Assembly (NCBI RefSeq): GCF_048569485.1
Contig: NC_134357.1
Span: forward strand, 229,393,735-229,457,734
DNA from: Anomaloglossus baeobatrachus
Lineage: Eukaryota > Chordata > Amphibia > Anura > Aromobatidae
Reading direction: 5' to 3'
Length of the DNA stretch: 64,000 bases
Shown here: positions 1 to 9,317 of the stretch, in pieces
Layout of the letters: each line of letters starts with the position of its first letter
How positions within the stretch are numbered: position 1 is the first letter of the stretch
Translations under genes and position numbers: made by a program
Notes under the pieces: model-generated
Seen by the model: only the letters and a program-made list of their open reading frames with translations
What the model was told of the DNA's origin: nothing
Databases searched by the model: none

Positions 1-356
1 ATATGCCCCAGTCCCTGATAGCCTTGGGTGATGATACAGACAAATTAGTTACCCCGGACTGTGCACCTTTTCTCTCTGTGGTTTTACTGCTTTGGGTTAA
101 AACACTCCTTTGAGTTAGTGCACACTATTTAGAACTAGGGAGGGAATTGCTTAGGGTATAGTCATAATGGAACAGGGGCGTCACTGTTAATTAGGACGCC
201 GACCCCCGTGTGATAGGAAGGGAAAGGATAGGGTTGCAGGCCCCTCCCCCCTTTCCTCTCCAATTATTGTTATTTTAGTGTTGTTTATATGTATGTAAGT
301 AAATTTGATAATCAATAAAAGGAATTTTATACAAAAGTAGTAAAGACTAAGGTTTG

Positions 357-519
357 AGACAGAGACAGACAAACAGAGACAAACAAACAGATAGAGACAG
401 ACGGACAGACACAGACAGACGGACAGACAGAGACAGACAGACAGACACAAACAGACAAAGATGAGAGACAGACAGAGAGACAGTTACTATTCCGGGCAAC
501 GCCCGGATACTACAGCTAG
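357..519 (+). mobile_element. Helitron 3' end fragment (unit 1)
   Basis: A GACA-rich tract ends in a GC hairpin (ccgggcaacgcccgg) followed by tactacagCTAG at 516-519. A hairpin just before a CTRR terminus is the canonical Helitron 3' end. The next base starts the following element (TC at 520), so this is a head-to-tail joint. No matching 5' end is seen to the left. Confidence 0.7.
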
Positions 520-1822
520 TCTAATATATAAAGCTGAGTGTATGTGTTAGTGTATGTCCACTAAAGGGATCCACACCGTCGCATTTACAATCACGAAATT
601 TTGCACAGACACCTCATGTGACTCAGGGAACGTCATAGACTATGTTTTGATGGGAAAATTTAACCCCACGCTTTATAGTTGCTCTCCAAAAGACCTGCTT
701 ACATTAAAGTCAATGAAGCTGGAAGCTACAGGTCAATACTAGGAGCTGTGATTGGTTGCTATACTAACAAAGGACATTCATAGTATAAGAAGATTCTGTG
801 TGAGGTAATATGATATCGGTGGAGAGAGGGATAGAGAGACGGAAAGAGAAAGAGACAGAGAGAGACAGACAGGGAAAGAGACAGAGAGATAGGGAAAAAG
901 ACAGACATAGGCAGACAGACACAGACAGGCACAGACAGAGAAACAGGCAGACAGGGAAAGAGAGACAGGGAAAGAGAAACAGGGAAAGAGAAACAGGGAA
1001 AGAGAGACAGGGAAAGAGAGACAGGGAAAGAGAGACAGGGAAAGAGAGACAGGGAAAGAGACAGACAGACAGGGAAAGAGACAGACAGGGAAAGAGACAG
1101 ACATGGAAAGAGACAGACAGGGAAAGAGACAGACAGGGAAAGAGATAGACAGAGGCAGACAGACAGGCACAGACAGTCATAGGCACAGACAGAGAGAGAG
1201 ACAGACAGGGAAAGAGAGACAGGGAAAGAGACAGACAGACAGGGAAAGAGACAGACAGGGAAAAAGACAGACAGGGAAAGAGACAGACAGACTGGGAAAG
1301 AGACAGAGAGACAGGGAAAGACAGACAGAGGCAAATAGACACAGACAGACAGGCACAGACAGAGATAGGCACATACAGACAGACAGAGACAGGAAGACAG
1401 GGAAAAGAAAGAGAAAGACAAGGAAAGAGACAGACAGACAGGGAAATAGAGAGGCAGACAGGGAAAGAGACAGACAGGGAAAGAGACAGACAGAGACAGA
1501 CAAAGGCAGACAGGGAAAGAGATAGACAGACACAGAGACAAACACACAGAGATAGACACACAGAGATACACACACAGAGACTGACAGACAAAGAGATAGA
1601 GAGAGACAGACAGAGAGACTGAGACAGACACGGATAGAGACAGAGACCGACAGACAGACAGACAGAGACAAACAGGGAAAGAGATAGAGAATCAGACAAA
1701 GAGATAGAGAGACAGACAGGGAAAGAGACCGACAGAGAGACAGACACAAAGAGACAGGCATAAAGAGACAGAGAGAGAGAGATACAGTTACTATCCAGGG
1801 CAACACTGGGTACTACAGCTAG
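520..1822 (+). mobile_element. Non-autonomous Helitron-like element, unit 1
   Basis: Starts TCTAATATATAAAGC and ends with a hairpin plus tactacagCTAG, followed by T. These are the Helitron hallmarks: 5' TC, 3' hairpin then CTRR, no terminal inverted repeats. The 5' 280 bases hold the family signature (accgtcgcatttacaatcac and downstream). The remainder is a gacagacagggaaaga minisatellite. It has no Rep/helicase coding capacity, so it is non-autonomous. Open frames here on both strands are products of the simple repeat. Confidence 0.72.
830..1780. repeat. GACAGACAGGGAAAGA minisatellite
   Basis: About 950 bases of imperfect repeats built from gaca, gagaca and gggaaaga blocks, strictly purine-rich on the plus strand. 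It produces long Ser/Leu/Cys/Val-only frames on the minus strand and Arg/Asp/Gln/Glu/Lys-only frames on the plus strand. Neither is a plausible protein. Confidence 0.9.
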
Positions 1823-1906
1823 TATACAATATATCAAGAAAAATTGGTGGAAACAATTCATTATAGTCCCCCAGGATTTTAATGGACTTAGATCCAATTC
1901 ATAACG

Positions 1907-1974
1907 TTTAATTCTCCTGTTGTAATTCATAAAATATGGTGGGGTATTTTATGAATTACAACAGGAGAATTAAA
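1907..1974. repeat. Perfect 29-bp palindrome, unit 1
   Basis: Arms 1907-1935 and 1946-1974 are exact reverse complements around a 10-base loop (atggtggggt). It lies about 85 bases beyond the internal Helitron CTAG end and is conserved unchanged in the next unit. Confidence 0.93.
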
Positions 1975-2025
1975 TGTTCTTAATAAGTGAGTACGCCATG
2001 AGGTCTACACAGACGTTTGGCCACC

Positions 2026-3107
2026 TCACTTAAGTCCATGTTGCTCAGCTGTGGATAGTCCCTTGTACAGCGGAAACGTTGTAAGGACAAGCTTCCCTTT
2101 GTGTCCTCGTAAACTCAAACTGATTCCTGGACCCACAAATCGGCATTGTAGATCTCCCGCATCATTTCCTAGGAGAATATCTGCAGGCAGGCTGCTCATC
2201 ACCCCAACCACACATTGCTTGACCCCAAAGTCCAGATCTACATTCGCCTTTGGAATATTCCTCCTTTGTCCTCCAGCCAATTCAATAACAATCCCTGGTC
2301 CATGATATATTGCCTCTGGCTGAACCACTCAGGGATCAGCTATTGTGAGAAATTCCCCAGAGTCACAAAATCCAATAACTCTCTGCCCATACAGCACAAC
2401 CTCCTGTAAGTGATTACTTTGATAGTAAGAGGAACTTGGGGCTGTGGCTCGCATCCCATAAACCCCTAGTGGACGACTATGAGTGTCCAAGTAATTAAGC
2501 AAGTCAACTTGAAGGGGTGAGAACTCTTCCCCCATTGTATTTGTCTGTAAAGAAGGAACAGGTCGATTTGGTGAAATTGTGTCACCCTAGTGGTCCGCTT
2601 TTGTATATAGTTTACACTGGTTACAGTGCCCCCTAGCCGAATTCATTGACCACAGGAGTTAAAACCCATCTGGCATGGCCGAAGTAATGAAGCGTGGTCA
2701 GAAACGCTCTACCCAAAGCCTAAGTTGGGGGTTAGTTGGTGGCGGATCTCCCTCATCAGTATTGTTGTTTACATCTGGACAGCGGCGTAAGACTGAGCGT
2801 GCAATGACTACTTTACCGTTTTTACCTTTTTTTTTATCATCGCATCTGCAGTCAACACTTTCCTAACTCTAGACCAGAACAAGTTAGGAGCAGTGGAGAG
2901 AAGACGGTCTCTGAGAGGGAGCTGCGACATAGCTTTCTCAGGGCCGAGCGCTGAGGACCAGACAGGGCACAGAAGCATAGTAGAGCCAGGAGCCATGACC
3001 GGAATAGCGGCATCAGTAAAAGGCTTGTGCTGCCTGCTATACGGGTGAGAACTAGTACCAACAAAAGGAATAGGGCCGCAGTGTAGGTTCAAGCCGCAGG
3101 GACCCAC
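2026..3107 (-). mobile_element. Fossil Ty3/gypsy-like Gag-Pol fragment, unit 1
   Basis: Minus-strand frames read as a retroelement aspartic-protease region. They show a V-x-G-Q-R-V-x-G-x-x-D-S-G type core and a downstream L-P-A-D-I-L-L-G-N-D motif, preceded by a Cys-x-x-Cys-containing stretch that could be the end of Gag. No reverse transcriptase, integrase or LTR is attached. It is a broken piece of an old Ty3/gypsy-type element, older than the duplication that spread it through the array. Confidence 0.6.
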
Positions 3108-3171
3108 AATTTACAGCGCAAGAAGGATGGCCTCTGAACCCACCCGGCTAAGTGGATCCCCTCAATTGCTA

Positions 3172-3315
3172 TAGACAGAGACAGACAGAGACAGACAGAG
3201 ACAGACAGAGACAGACAGAGACAGACAGACACAGACAGACACAGACAGACAGACGGAGACTGGGAGACAGACAGAGACAGTTACTATCACAGCAACGCTC
3301 GGGTACTACAGCTAG
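3172..3315 (+). mobile_element. Helitron 3' end fragment, second in unit 1
   Basis: GACA repeat followed by an eroded hairpin (cacagcaacgctcggg) and tactacagCTAG at 3312-3315, then T. This is a 3' fragment of the same Helitron family, with a weaker hairpin than the one at 484-519. Confidence 0.6.
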
Positions 3316-3494
3316 TATAGAATACAGTATGAAATAATTATTATTGTAGTCAGTATTGGTATTATTTATCATATTGGTTGTTTTTTTTGCCCAAGCAATA
3401 TTCACTTTGGTCTATATACAGTACATCTTTTTTACATTAGACCCAATGTAATAAATATCACCAATACTGACTAATAATAATTTTTTCAACCTGT

Positions 3495-3600
3495 ATTCTA
3501 TATTATGTCCACACGATGGCAGCAAAGTATAAGAAATCAAATATCAATACCAAGATTACTTGTTATATTTTGCTGCCATCCTGTGGACATAATATAGAAT
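3495..3600. repeat. Inverted repeat, unit 1
   Basis: attctatattatgtccac with about 14 further bases (3495-3526) is the near reverse complement of 3569-3600, with about 40 bases between the arms. It is a small fold-back repeat in otherwise AT-rich sequence. Confidence 0.75.
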
Positions 3601-3610
3601 TATAGAAGAA

Positions 3611-3944
3611 CTAGATTCTTGAAGAGTTCTCTCATTGATTCCAATCTATATGAAAATAACTGAGAATCATTACCTTAGAGTTCAATAGTACCCCTCACAA
3701 GAATATATGAACTAGTCTCAATCATTATACTGACCAAAATTGAATGCATCCATACTCGATGATTGAGTGTCATCAGTGGATCCGTTGTGGCCAATATCTG
3801 AACTGGTCAGACAATTACCATCACAAAGTATTGTGTCACCTCAGTCCATAGCGGCATTATAGAATTATTCCTCATTGAGTGTCCAAAACAGGCCTTAATG
3901 GGTCTAAAAATTGGAATTAATGAAAGAACTCTTCAAGAATCTAG
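3611..3944. mobile_element. Fold-back/MITE-like element, unit 1
   Basis: Terminal inverted repeats of about 35 bases, at 3611-3645 (ctagattcttgaagagttct...) and 3910-3944 (...agaactcttcaagaatctag), enclose 264 AT-rich non-coding bases. The family is not recognised. A hammerhead-like motif begins 12 bases beyond the right end. Confidence 0.65.
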
Positions 3945-3955
3945 TTGAGACGCCC

Positions 3956-4006
3956 CTGATGAGCCCTGAGATTACAATTATCAGAAAGGGCGAAACGCGT
4001 TGCGCG
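3956..4006 (+). ncRNA. Hammerhead-ribozyme-like core, unit 1
   Basis: CTGATGA (3956-3962) is followed by GCCC (3963-3966) pairing with GGGC (3988-3991), then GAAA (3992-3995), then CGCG-TTG-CGCG (3996-4006) as a possible stem III. Core and stem II fit the hammerhead consensus. The position after stem III is AUUC, so the expected A15.1-U16.1 pair is not formed. A stem I is only suggested by aagaatc upstream and gattctt downstream. It may be a decayed or non-cleaving relative of retroelement-borne hammerheads. Confidence 0.4.
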
Positions 4007-4446
4007 ATTCTTGGATAGCAATTCTTAGCTTCTAGTTACTATTCAGTTACTATCTGCTACTGAGCACACAGACTGATTGTTACACATGACTACCCATACG
4101 CCCCAATCCCTGATAGCCCTGGGTGATGATACAGACAAATTAGTTACCCCGGACTGTGCACCTTTTCTCTCTGTGGTTTTACTGCTTTGGGTTAAAACAC
4201 TCCTTTGAGTTAGTGCACACTATTTAGAACTAGGGAGGGAATTGCTTAAGGTATAGTCATAGCGGAACGGGGGCGTCACTGTTAATTAGGACGCCGACCC
4301 CCATGCGATAGGAAGGGAAAGGATAGGGTTGCAGGCCCCTCCCCCTTTCCTCTTCAATTATTGTTATTTTAGTGTTGTTTCTATGTATGTATGTAAATTT
4401 GATAATCAATAAAAGGAATTTTATACAAAAGTAGTAAAGACTAAGG

Positions 4447-4635
4447 TTTGAGACAGAGACAGACAAACAGACAGAGACAGACAAACAGACAGAGACAGAC
4501 AAACAGATAGAGACAGACGGACAGACACAGACAGACGGACAGACAGAGACAGACAGACAGACACAAACAGACGAAGATGAGAGACAAACAGAGAGACAGT
4601 TACTATTCCGGGCAACGCCCGGGTACTACAGCTAG
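4447..4635 (+). mobile_element. Helitron 3' end fragment (unit 2)
   Basis: Same as the fragment ending at 519. The hairpin here is perfect (ccgggcaacgcccgg) and CTAG is at 4632-4635. It abuts TC at 4636. Confidence 0.7.
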
Positions 4636-5925
4636 TCTAATATATAAAGCTGAGTGTATGTGTTAGTGTATGTCCACTAAAGGGATCCACACCGTCGCAA
4701 TTACAATCACGAAATTTTGCACAGACACCTCATGTGACTCAGGGAACGTCATAGACAATGTTTTGATGGGAAAATGTAACCCCACGCTTTATAGTTGCTC
4801 TCCAAAAACCTGCTTACATTAAAGTCAATGGAGCTGGAAGCTACGGGTCAATAGTAGGAGCTGTGATTGGTTGCTATACTAACAAAGGACATTCATAGTA
4901 TAAGAAGATTCTGTGTGAGGTAATATGATATCGGTGGAGAGAGGGATAGAGAGACGGAAAGAGAGAGAGACAGAGAGAGACAGACAGGGAAAGAGACAGA
5001 GAGATAGAGACAGACAGGGAAAAAGACAGACATAGGCAGACAGACACAGACAGGCACAGACAGAGGAACAGGCAGACAGGGAAAGAGAGACAGGGAAAGA
5101 GAGACAGGGAAAGAGAGACAGGGAAAGAGAGACAGGGAAAGAGACAGACAGACAGGGAAAGAGACAGACAGGGAAAGAGACAGACAGGGAAAGAGACAGA
5201 CAGGGAAAGATACCGACAGGGAAAGAGACAGACAGGGAAAGAGATAGACAGAGGCAGACAGACAGGCACAGACAGTCATAGGCACAGACAGAGAGAGAGA
5301 CAGACAGGTAAAGAGACAGACAGGGAAAGAGACAGACAGGGAAAGAGACAGACAGGGAAAAAGACAGACAGGGAAAGAGACAGACAGACTGGGAAAGAGA
5401 CAGAGAGACAGGGAAAGACAGATAGAGGCAAATAGACACAGACAGACAGGCACAGACAGAGATAGGCACAGACAGACAGACAGAGACAGGAAGACAGGGA
5501 AAGGAAAGAGAAAGACAAGGAAAGAGACAGACAGACAGGGAAATAGAGAGGCAGACAGGGAAAGAGACAGACAGGGAAAGAGACAGACAGAGACAGACAA
5601 AGGCAGACAGGGAAGAGATAGACAGACACAGAGACAAACACACAGAGATAGACACACAGAGATAGACACACAGAGACTGACAAAACAAAGAGATAGAGAG
5701 AGACAGACAGAGAGACTGAGACAAACACGGATAGAGACAGAGACCGACAGACAGACAGACAGAGACAGACTTGGAAAGAGATAGAGAGACAGACAAAGAG
5801 ATAGAGAGACAGACAGGGAAAGAGACCGACAGAGAGACAGACACAAAGAGACAGGCATAAAAAGACAGACAGAGAGAGAGAGAGATACAGTTACTATCCC
5901 GGGCAACACTGGGTACTACAGCTAG
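4636..5925 (+). mobile_element. Non-autonomous Helitron-like element, unit 2
   Basis: TCTAATATATAAAGC start, minisatellite body, and end at the hairpin and tactacagCTAG (5922-5925) followed by T. It is 1290 bases long against 1303 in unit 1. The minisatellite copy number is the main difference. Confidence 0.72.
4940..5885. repeat. GACAGACAGGGAAAGA minisatellite, unit 2
   Basis: Counterpart of the array in unit 1 with rearranged block order, as expected from slippage. No coding potential. Confidence 0.9.
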
Positions 5926-6009
5926 TATACAATATATCAAGAAAAATTGGTGGAAACAATTCATTATAGTCCCCCAGGATTTTAATGGACTTAGATCCAA
6001 TTCATAACG

Positions 6010-6077
6010 TTTAATTCTCCTGTTGTAATTCATAAAATATGGTGGGGTATTTTATGAATTACAACAGGAGAATTAAA
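6010..6077. repeat. Perfect 29-bp palindrome, unit 2
   Basis: Arms 6010-6038 and 6049-6077, same loop as at 1936-1945. No substitution separates the two copies, although the flanking sequence has diverged slightly. Confidence 0.93.
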
Positions 6078-6128
6078 TGTTCTTAATAAGTGAGTACGCC
6101 ATGAGGTCTACACAGACGTTTGGCCACC

Positions 6129-7207
6129 TCACTTAAGTCCATGTTGCTCAGCTGTGGATAGTCCCTTGTACAGCGGTAACGTTGTAAGGACAAGCTTCCC
6201 TTTGTGTCCTCGTAAACTCAAACTGATTCCTGGACCCACAAATCGGCATTGTAGATCTCCCACATCATTTCCTAGGAGAATATCTGCAGGCAGGCTGCTC
6301 ATCACCCCAACCACACATTGCTTGACCCCAAAGTCCAGATCTACAGTCGCCTTTGGGATATTCCTCCTTTGTCCTCCAGCCAATTCAATAACAATCCCTG
6401 GTCCATGATGTAGTGCCTCTGGCTGAACCACTCAGGGATCAGCTATTGTGAGAAATTCCCCAGAGTCACAAAATCCAATAACTCTCTGCCCATCCAGCAC
6501 AACCTCCTGTAAGTGATTACTTTGAAAGTAAGAGGAACTTGGGGCTGTGGCTCGCATCCCATAAACCCCTAGTGGACGACTATGAGTGTCCAAGTAATTA
6601 AGCAAGTCAACTTGAAGGGGTGAGAACTCTTCCCCCATTTTATTTGTCTGAAAAGAAGGAACAGGTCGATTTGGTGAAATTGTGTCACCCCAGTGGTCCG
6701 CTTTTGTATATAGTTTGCACTGGTTACAGTGCCCCCTAGCCGAATTCATTGACCACAGGAGTTAAAACCCATCTGGCATGGCCGAAGTAATGAAGCGTGG
6801 TCAGAAACGCTCTGCCCAAAGCCTACGTTGGGGTTAGTTGGTGGCGGATCTCCCTCATCAGTATTGTTGTTTACATCTGGACAGCGGCGTAAGACTGAGC
6901 GTGCAATGACTACTTTACCGTTTTTACCTTTTTTTTTTATCGCATCTGCAGTCAACACTTTTCTAACTCTAGACCAGAACAAGTTAGGAGCAGTGGAGAG
7001 AAGACGGTCTCTGAGAGGGAGCTGCGACATAGCTTTCTCAGGGCCGAGCGCTGAGGACCAGACAGGGCACAGAAGCATAGTAGAGCCAGGAGCCATGACC
7101 GGAATAGCGGCATCAGTAAAAGGCCTGTGCTGCCTGCTATACGGGTGAGAACTAGTACCAACAAAAGGAATGGGGCCGCAGTGTAGGTTCAAGCCGCAGG
7201 GACCCAC
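6129..7207 (-). mobile_element. Fossil Ty3/gypsy-like Gag-Pol fragment, unit 2
   Basis: Second copy of the protease-region fossil. It reads further than the first into a preceding Cys-containing segment and an N-terminal part with no recognisable domain. It is broken, with no RT, integrase or LTR, and it shares its ends with the unit 1 copy, so both came from one duplicated insertion. Confidence 0.6.
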
Positions 7208-7270
7208 AATTTACAGCGCAAGAAGGATGGCCTCTGAACCCACCCGGCTAGGTGGATCCCCTCAATTGCT

Positions 7271-7419
7271 ATAGACAGAGACAGACAGAGACAGACAGAC
7301 AGAGACAGACAGAGACAGACAGAGACAGACAGACACAGACAGACAGACACAGACAGACGGAGACTGGGAGACAGACAGAGACAGTTACTATCACAGCAAC
7401 GCTCGGGTACTACAGCTAG
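7271..7419 (+). mobile_element. Helitron 3' end fragment, second in unit 2
   Basis: GACA tract with the eroded hairpin and CTAG at 7416-7419. Counterpart of 3172-3315. Confidence 0.6.
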
Positions 7420-7598
7420 TATAGAATACAGGATGAAATAATTATTATTGCAGTCAGTATTGGTATTATTTATCATATTGGTTGTTTTCTTTGCTTAAGC
7501 ACTATTCACTTTGGTCTATATACAGTACATCTTTTTTACATTAGACCCAATGTAATAAATATCACCAATACTGACTAATAACAATTTTTTCAACCTGT

Positions 7599-7704
7599 AT
7601 TCTATATTATGTCCATAAGATGGCAGCAAAGTATAACAAATCAAATATCAATACCAGGATTACTTGTTGTATTTTGCTGCCATCCTGTGGACATAATATA
7701 GAAT
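7599..7704. repeat. Inverted repeat, unit 2
   Basis: Counterpart of 3495-3600. The right arm ends ...gtggacataatatagaat. Confidence 0.75.
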
Positions 7705-7714
7705 TATAGAAGAA

Positions 7715-8049
7715 CTAGATTCTTGAAGAGTTCTCTCATTGATTCCAATCTATATGAAAATAACTGAGAATCATTACCTTAGAGTTCAATAGTACCCCTC
7801 ACAAGAATATATGAACTAGTCTCAATCATTATACTGACCAAAATTGAGTACATCCATACTTGATGATTGAGTGTCATCAGTGGATCCGTTGTGTCCAATA
7901 TCTGAACCGGTCAGAAAATTACCATCACAAAGTATTGTGTCACCTCAGTCCATAGCGGCATTATAGAAATTAGTCCTGATTGAGTGTCCAAAACAGGCCT
8001 TAATGGGTCTATAAATTGGAATTAATGAAAGAACTCTTCAAGAATCTAG
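7715..8049. mobile_element. Fold-back/MITE-like element, unit 2
   Basis: Counterpart of 3611-3944 with the same 35-base inverted ends. Confidence 0.65.
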
Positions 8050-8060
8050 TTGAGACGCCC

Positions 8061-8111
8061 CTGATGAGCCCTGAGATTACTATTATCAGAAAGGGCGAAA
8101 CGCGTTGCGCG
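8061..8111 (+). ncRNA. Hammerhead-ribozyme-like core, unit 2
   Basis: CTGATGA (8061-8067), GCCC/GGGC stem II, GAAA (8097-8100) and CGCG-TTG-CGCG (8101-8111). It is identical to the unit 1 copy except for one base in the stem II loop (tacta versus tacaa). Confidence 0.4.
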
Positions 8112-8556
8112 ATTCTTGGATAGCAATTCTTAGCTTCTAGTTACTATTCAGTTACTATCTGCTACTGAGCACACAGACTGATTGTTACACATGACTACCC
8201 ATACGCCCCAATCCCTGATAGCCTTGGGTGATGATACAGACAAATTAGTTACCCCGGACTGTGCACCTTTTCTCTCTGTGGTTTTACTGCTTTGGGTTAA
8301 AACACTCCTTTGAGTTAGTGCACACTATTTAGAACTAGGGAGGGAATTGCTTAGGGTATAGTCATAGCGGAACGGGGGCGACACTGTTAATTAGGACGCC
8401 GACCCCCGGTGCGATAGGAAGGGAAAGGATAGGGTTGCAGGCTCCTCCCCCCTTTCCTCTCCTATTATTGTTATTTTAGTGTTGTTTATATGTATGTATG
8501 TAAATTTGAAAATAAATAAAAGGAATTTTATACAGAAGTAGTAAAGACTGAGGTTT

Positions 8557-8726
8557 GAGACAGAGACAGACAAACCGACAGAGACAGACAGAGACAGACG
8601 GCCAGAGACAGACAAACAGACAGACAGAGACAGACGGACAGACAGAGACAGACAGACACAAACAGACGAAGATGAGAGACAGACAGACAGTTACTATTCC
8701 GGGCAACGCCTGGGTACTACAGCTAG
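8557..8726 (+). mobile_element. Helitron 3' end fragment (unit 3)
   Basis: GACA tract, hairpin (gggcaacgcctggg) and CTAG at 8723-8726, joined to TC at 8727. Confidence 0.68.
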
Positions 8727-9168
8727 TCTAATATATAAAGCGGAGTGTATGTTAGTGTATGTCCGCTAAATGAATCCACACCGTCGCATTTACAATCACG
8801 AAATTTTGCACAGACACCTCATGTGACTCAGGGAACATCATAGACTATGTTTTGATGGGAAAATGTAACCCTGCGGTTTACAGTTGCTCGCCAAAAAAAA
8901 CTGCTTACATTAAAGTCAATGGAGCTGGAAGCTACAGGTCATTAATAGGAGCTGTGATTGGTTGCTATATTAACAAAGGATATTCATAGCAGAAGAAGCT
9001 TCTGTGTGAGGTAATATGATATCGGTGGAGAGACAGAGAGACGGAAAGAGAGAGACAGACAGGGAAAAAGACAGACATAGGCAGACAGACACAGACAGGC
9101 TCAGACAGAGAGAAACAGGCAGATAGGGAAAGAGAGACAGGGAAAGAGACAGACAGACAGGGAAAGAG
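8727..9168 (+). mobile_element. 3'-truncated Helitron-like element, unit 3
   Basis: Starts TCTAATATATAAAGC and runs through the family signature into a short minisatellite, then stops at about 9168 in unrelated sequence. There is no 3' hairpin. This is the right boundary of the tandem array. Confidence 0.65.
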
Positions 9169-9317
9169 ACATTAGTTGTGGCTGCAACATGCTGCACTGA
9201 ATTATAACGTGTCTACAATAAATGGGACGTTTTAAGAAAAATTCTACTACCCACAGTCGCTGGATTATCTTTTGTTATTTTGTATTCTTCTATTCGCCTG
9301 GAGCCAAGGTTTAAATA
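9169..9317. other. Spacer between Helitron array and Tc1
   Basis: Low-complexity-free AT-rich DNA with no recognised element. It ends at the TA used by the Tc1. Confidence 0.6.

Larger units (their letters stand above)
1..9168 (+). repeat. Tandem array of ~4.1-kb composite units
   Basis: Sequence from base 1 recurs about 4095 bases later and again about 4105 bases after that, with the same order of internal landmarks. The landmarks are a GACA tract, a Helitron-type end, a long minisatellite, a 29-bp palindrome, a gypsy fossil, a second GACA tract, fold-back repeats and a hammerhead-like motif. Measured between CTAG/TC junctions the units are 520-4635 and 4636-8726, with a partial third copy 8727-9168. 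Base 1 lies inside a unit, so the array continues to the left. By eye the copies differ by scattered substitutions and small indels. Confidence 0.93.

Noticed and set aside
759-1930. Long frames on both strands rich in Ser/Leu/Cys/Val or in Arg/Asp/Gln/Lys (also 4874-6033, 51778-52554).
   Set aside because: They are translations of the GACA/GGGAAAGA simple repeats. All frames are open because the repeat lacks stop triplets.
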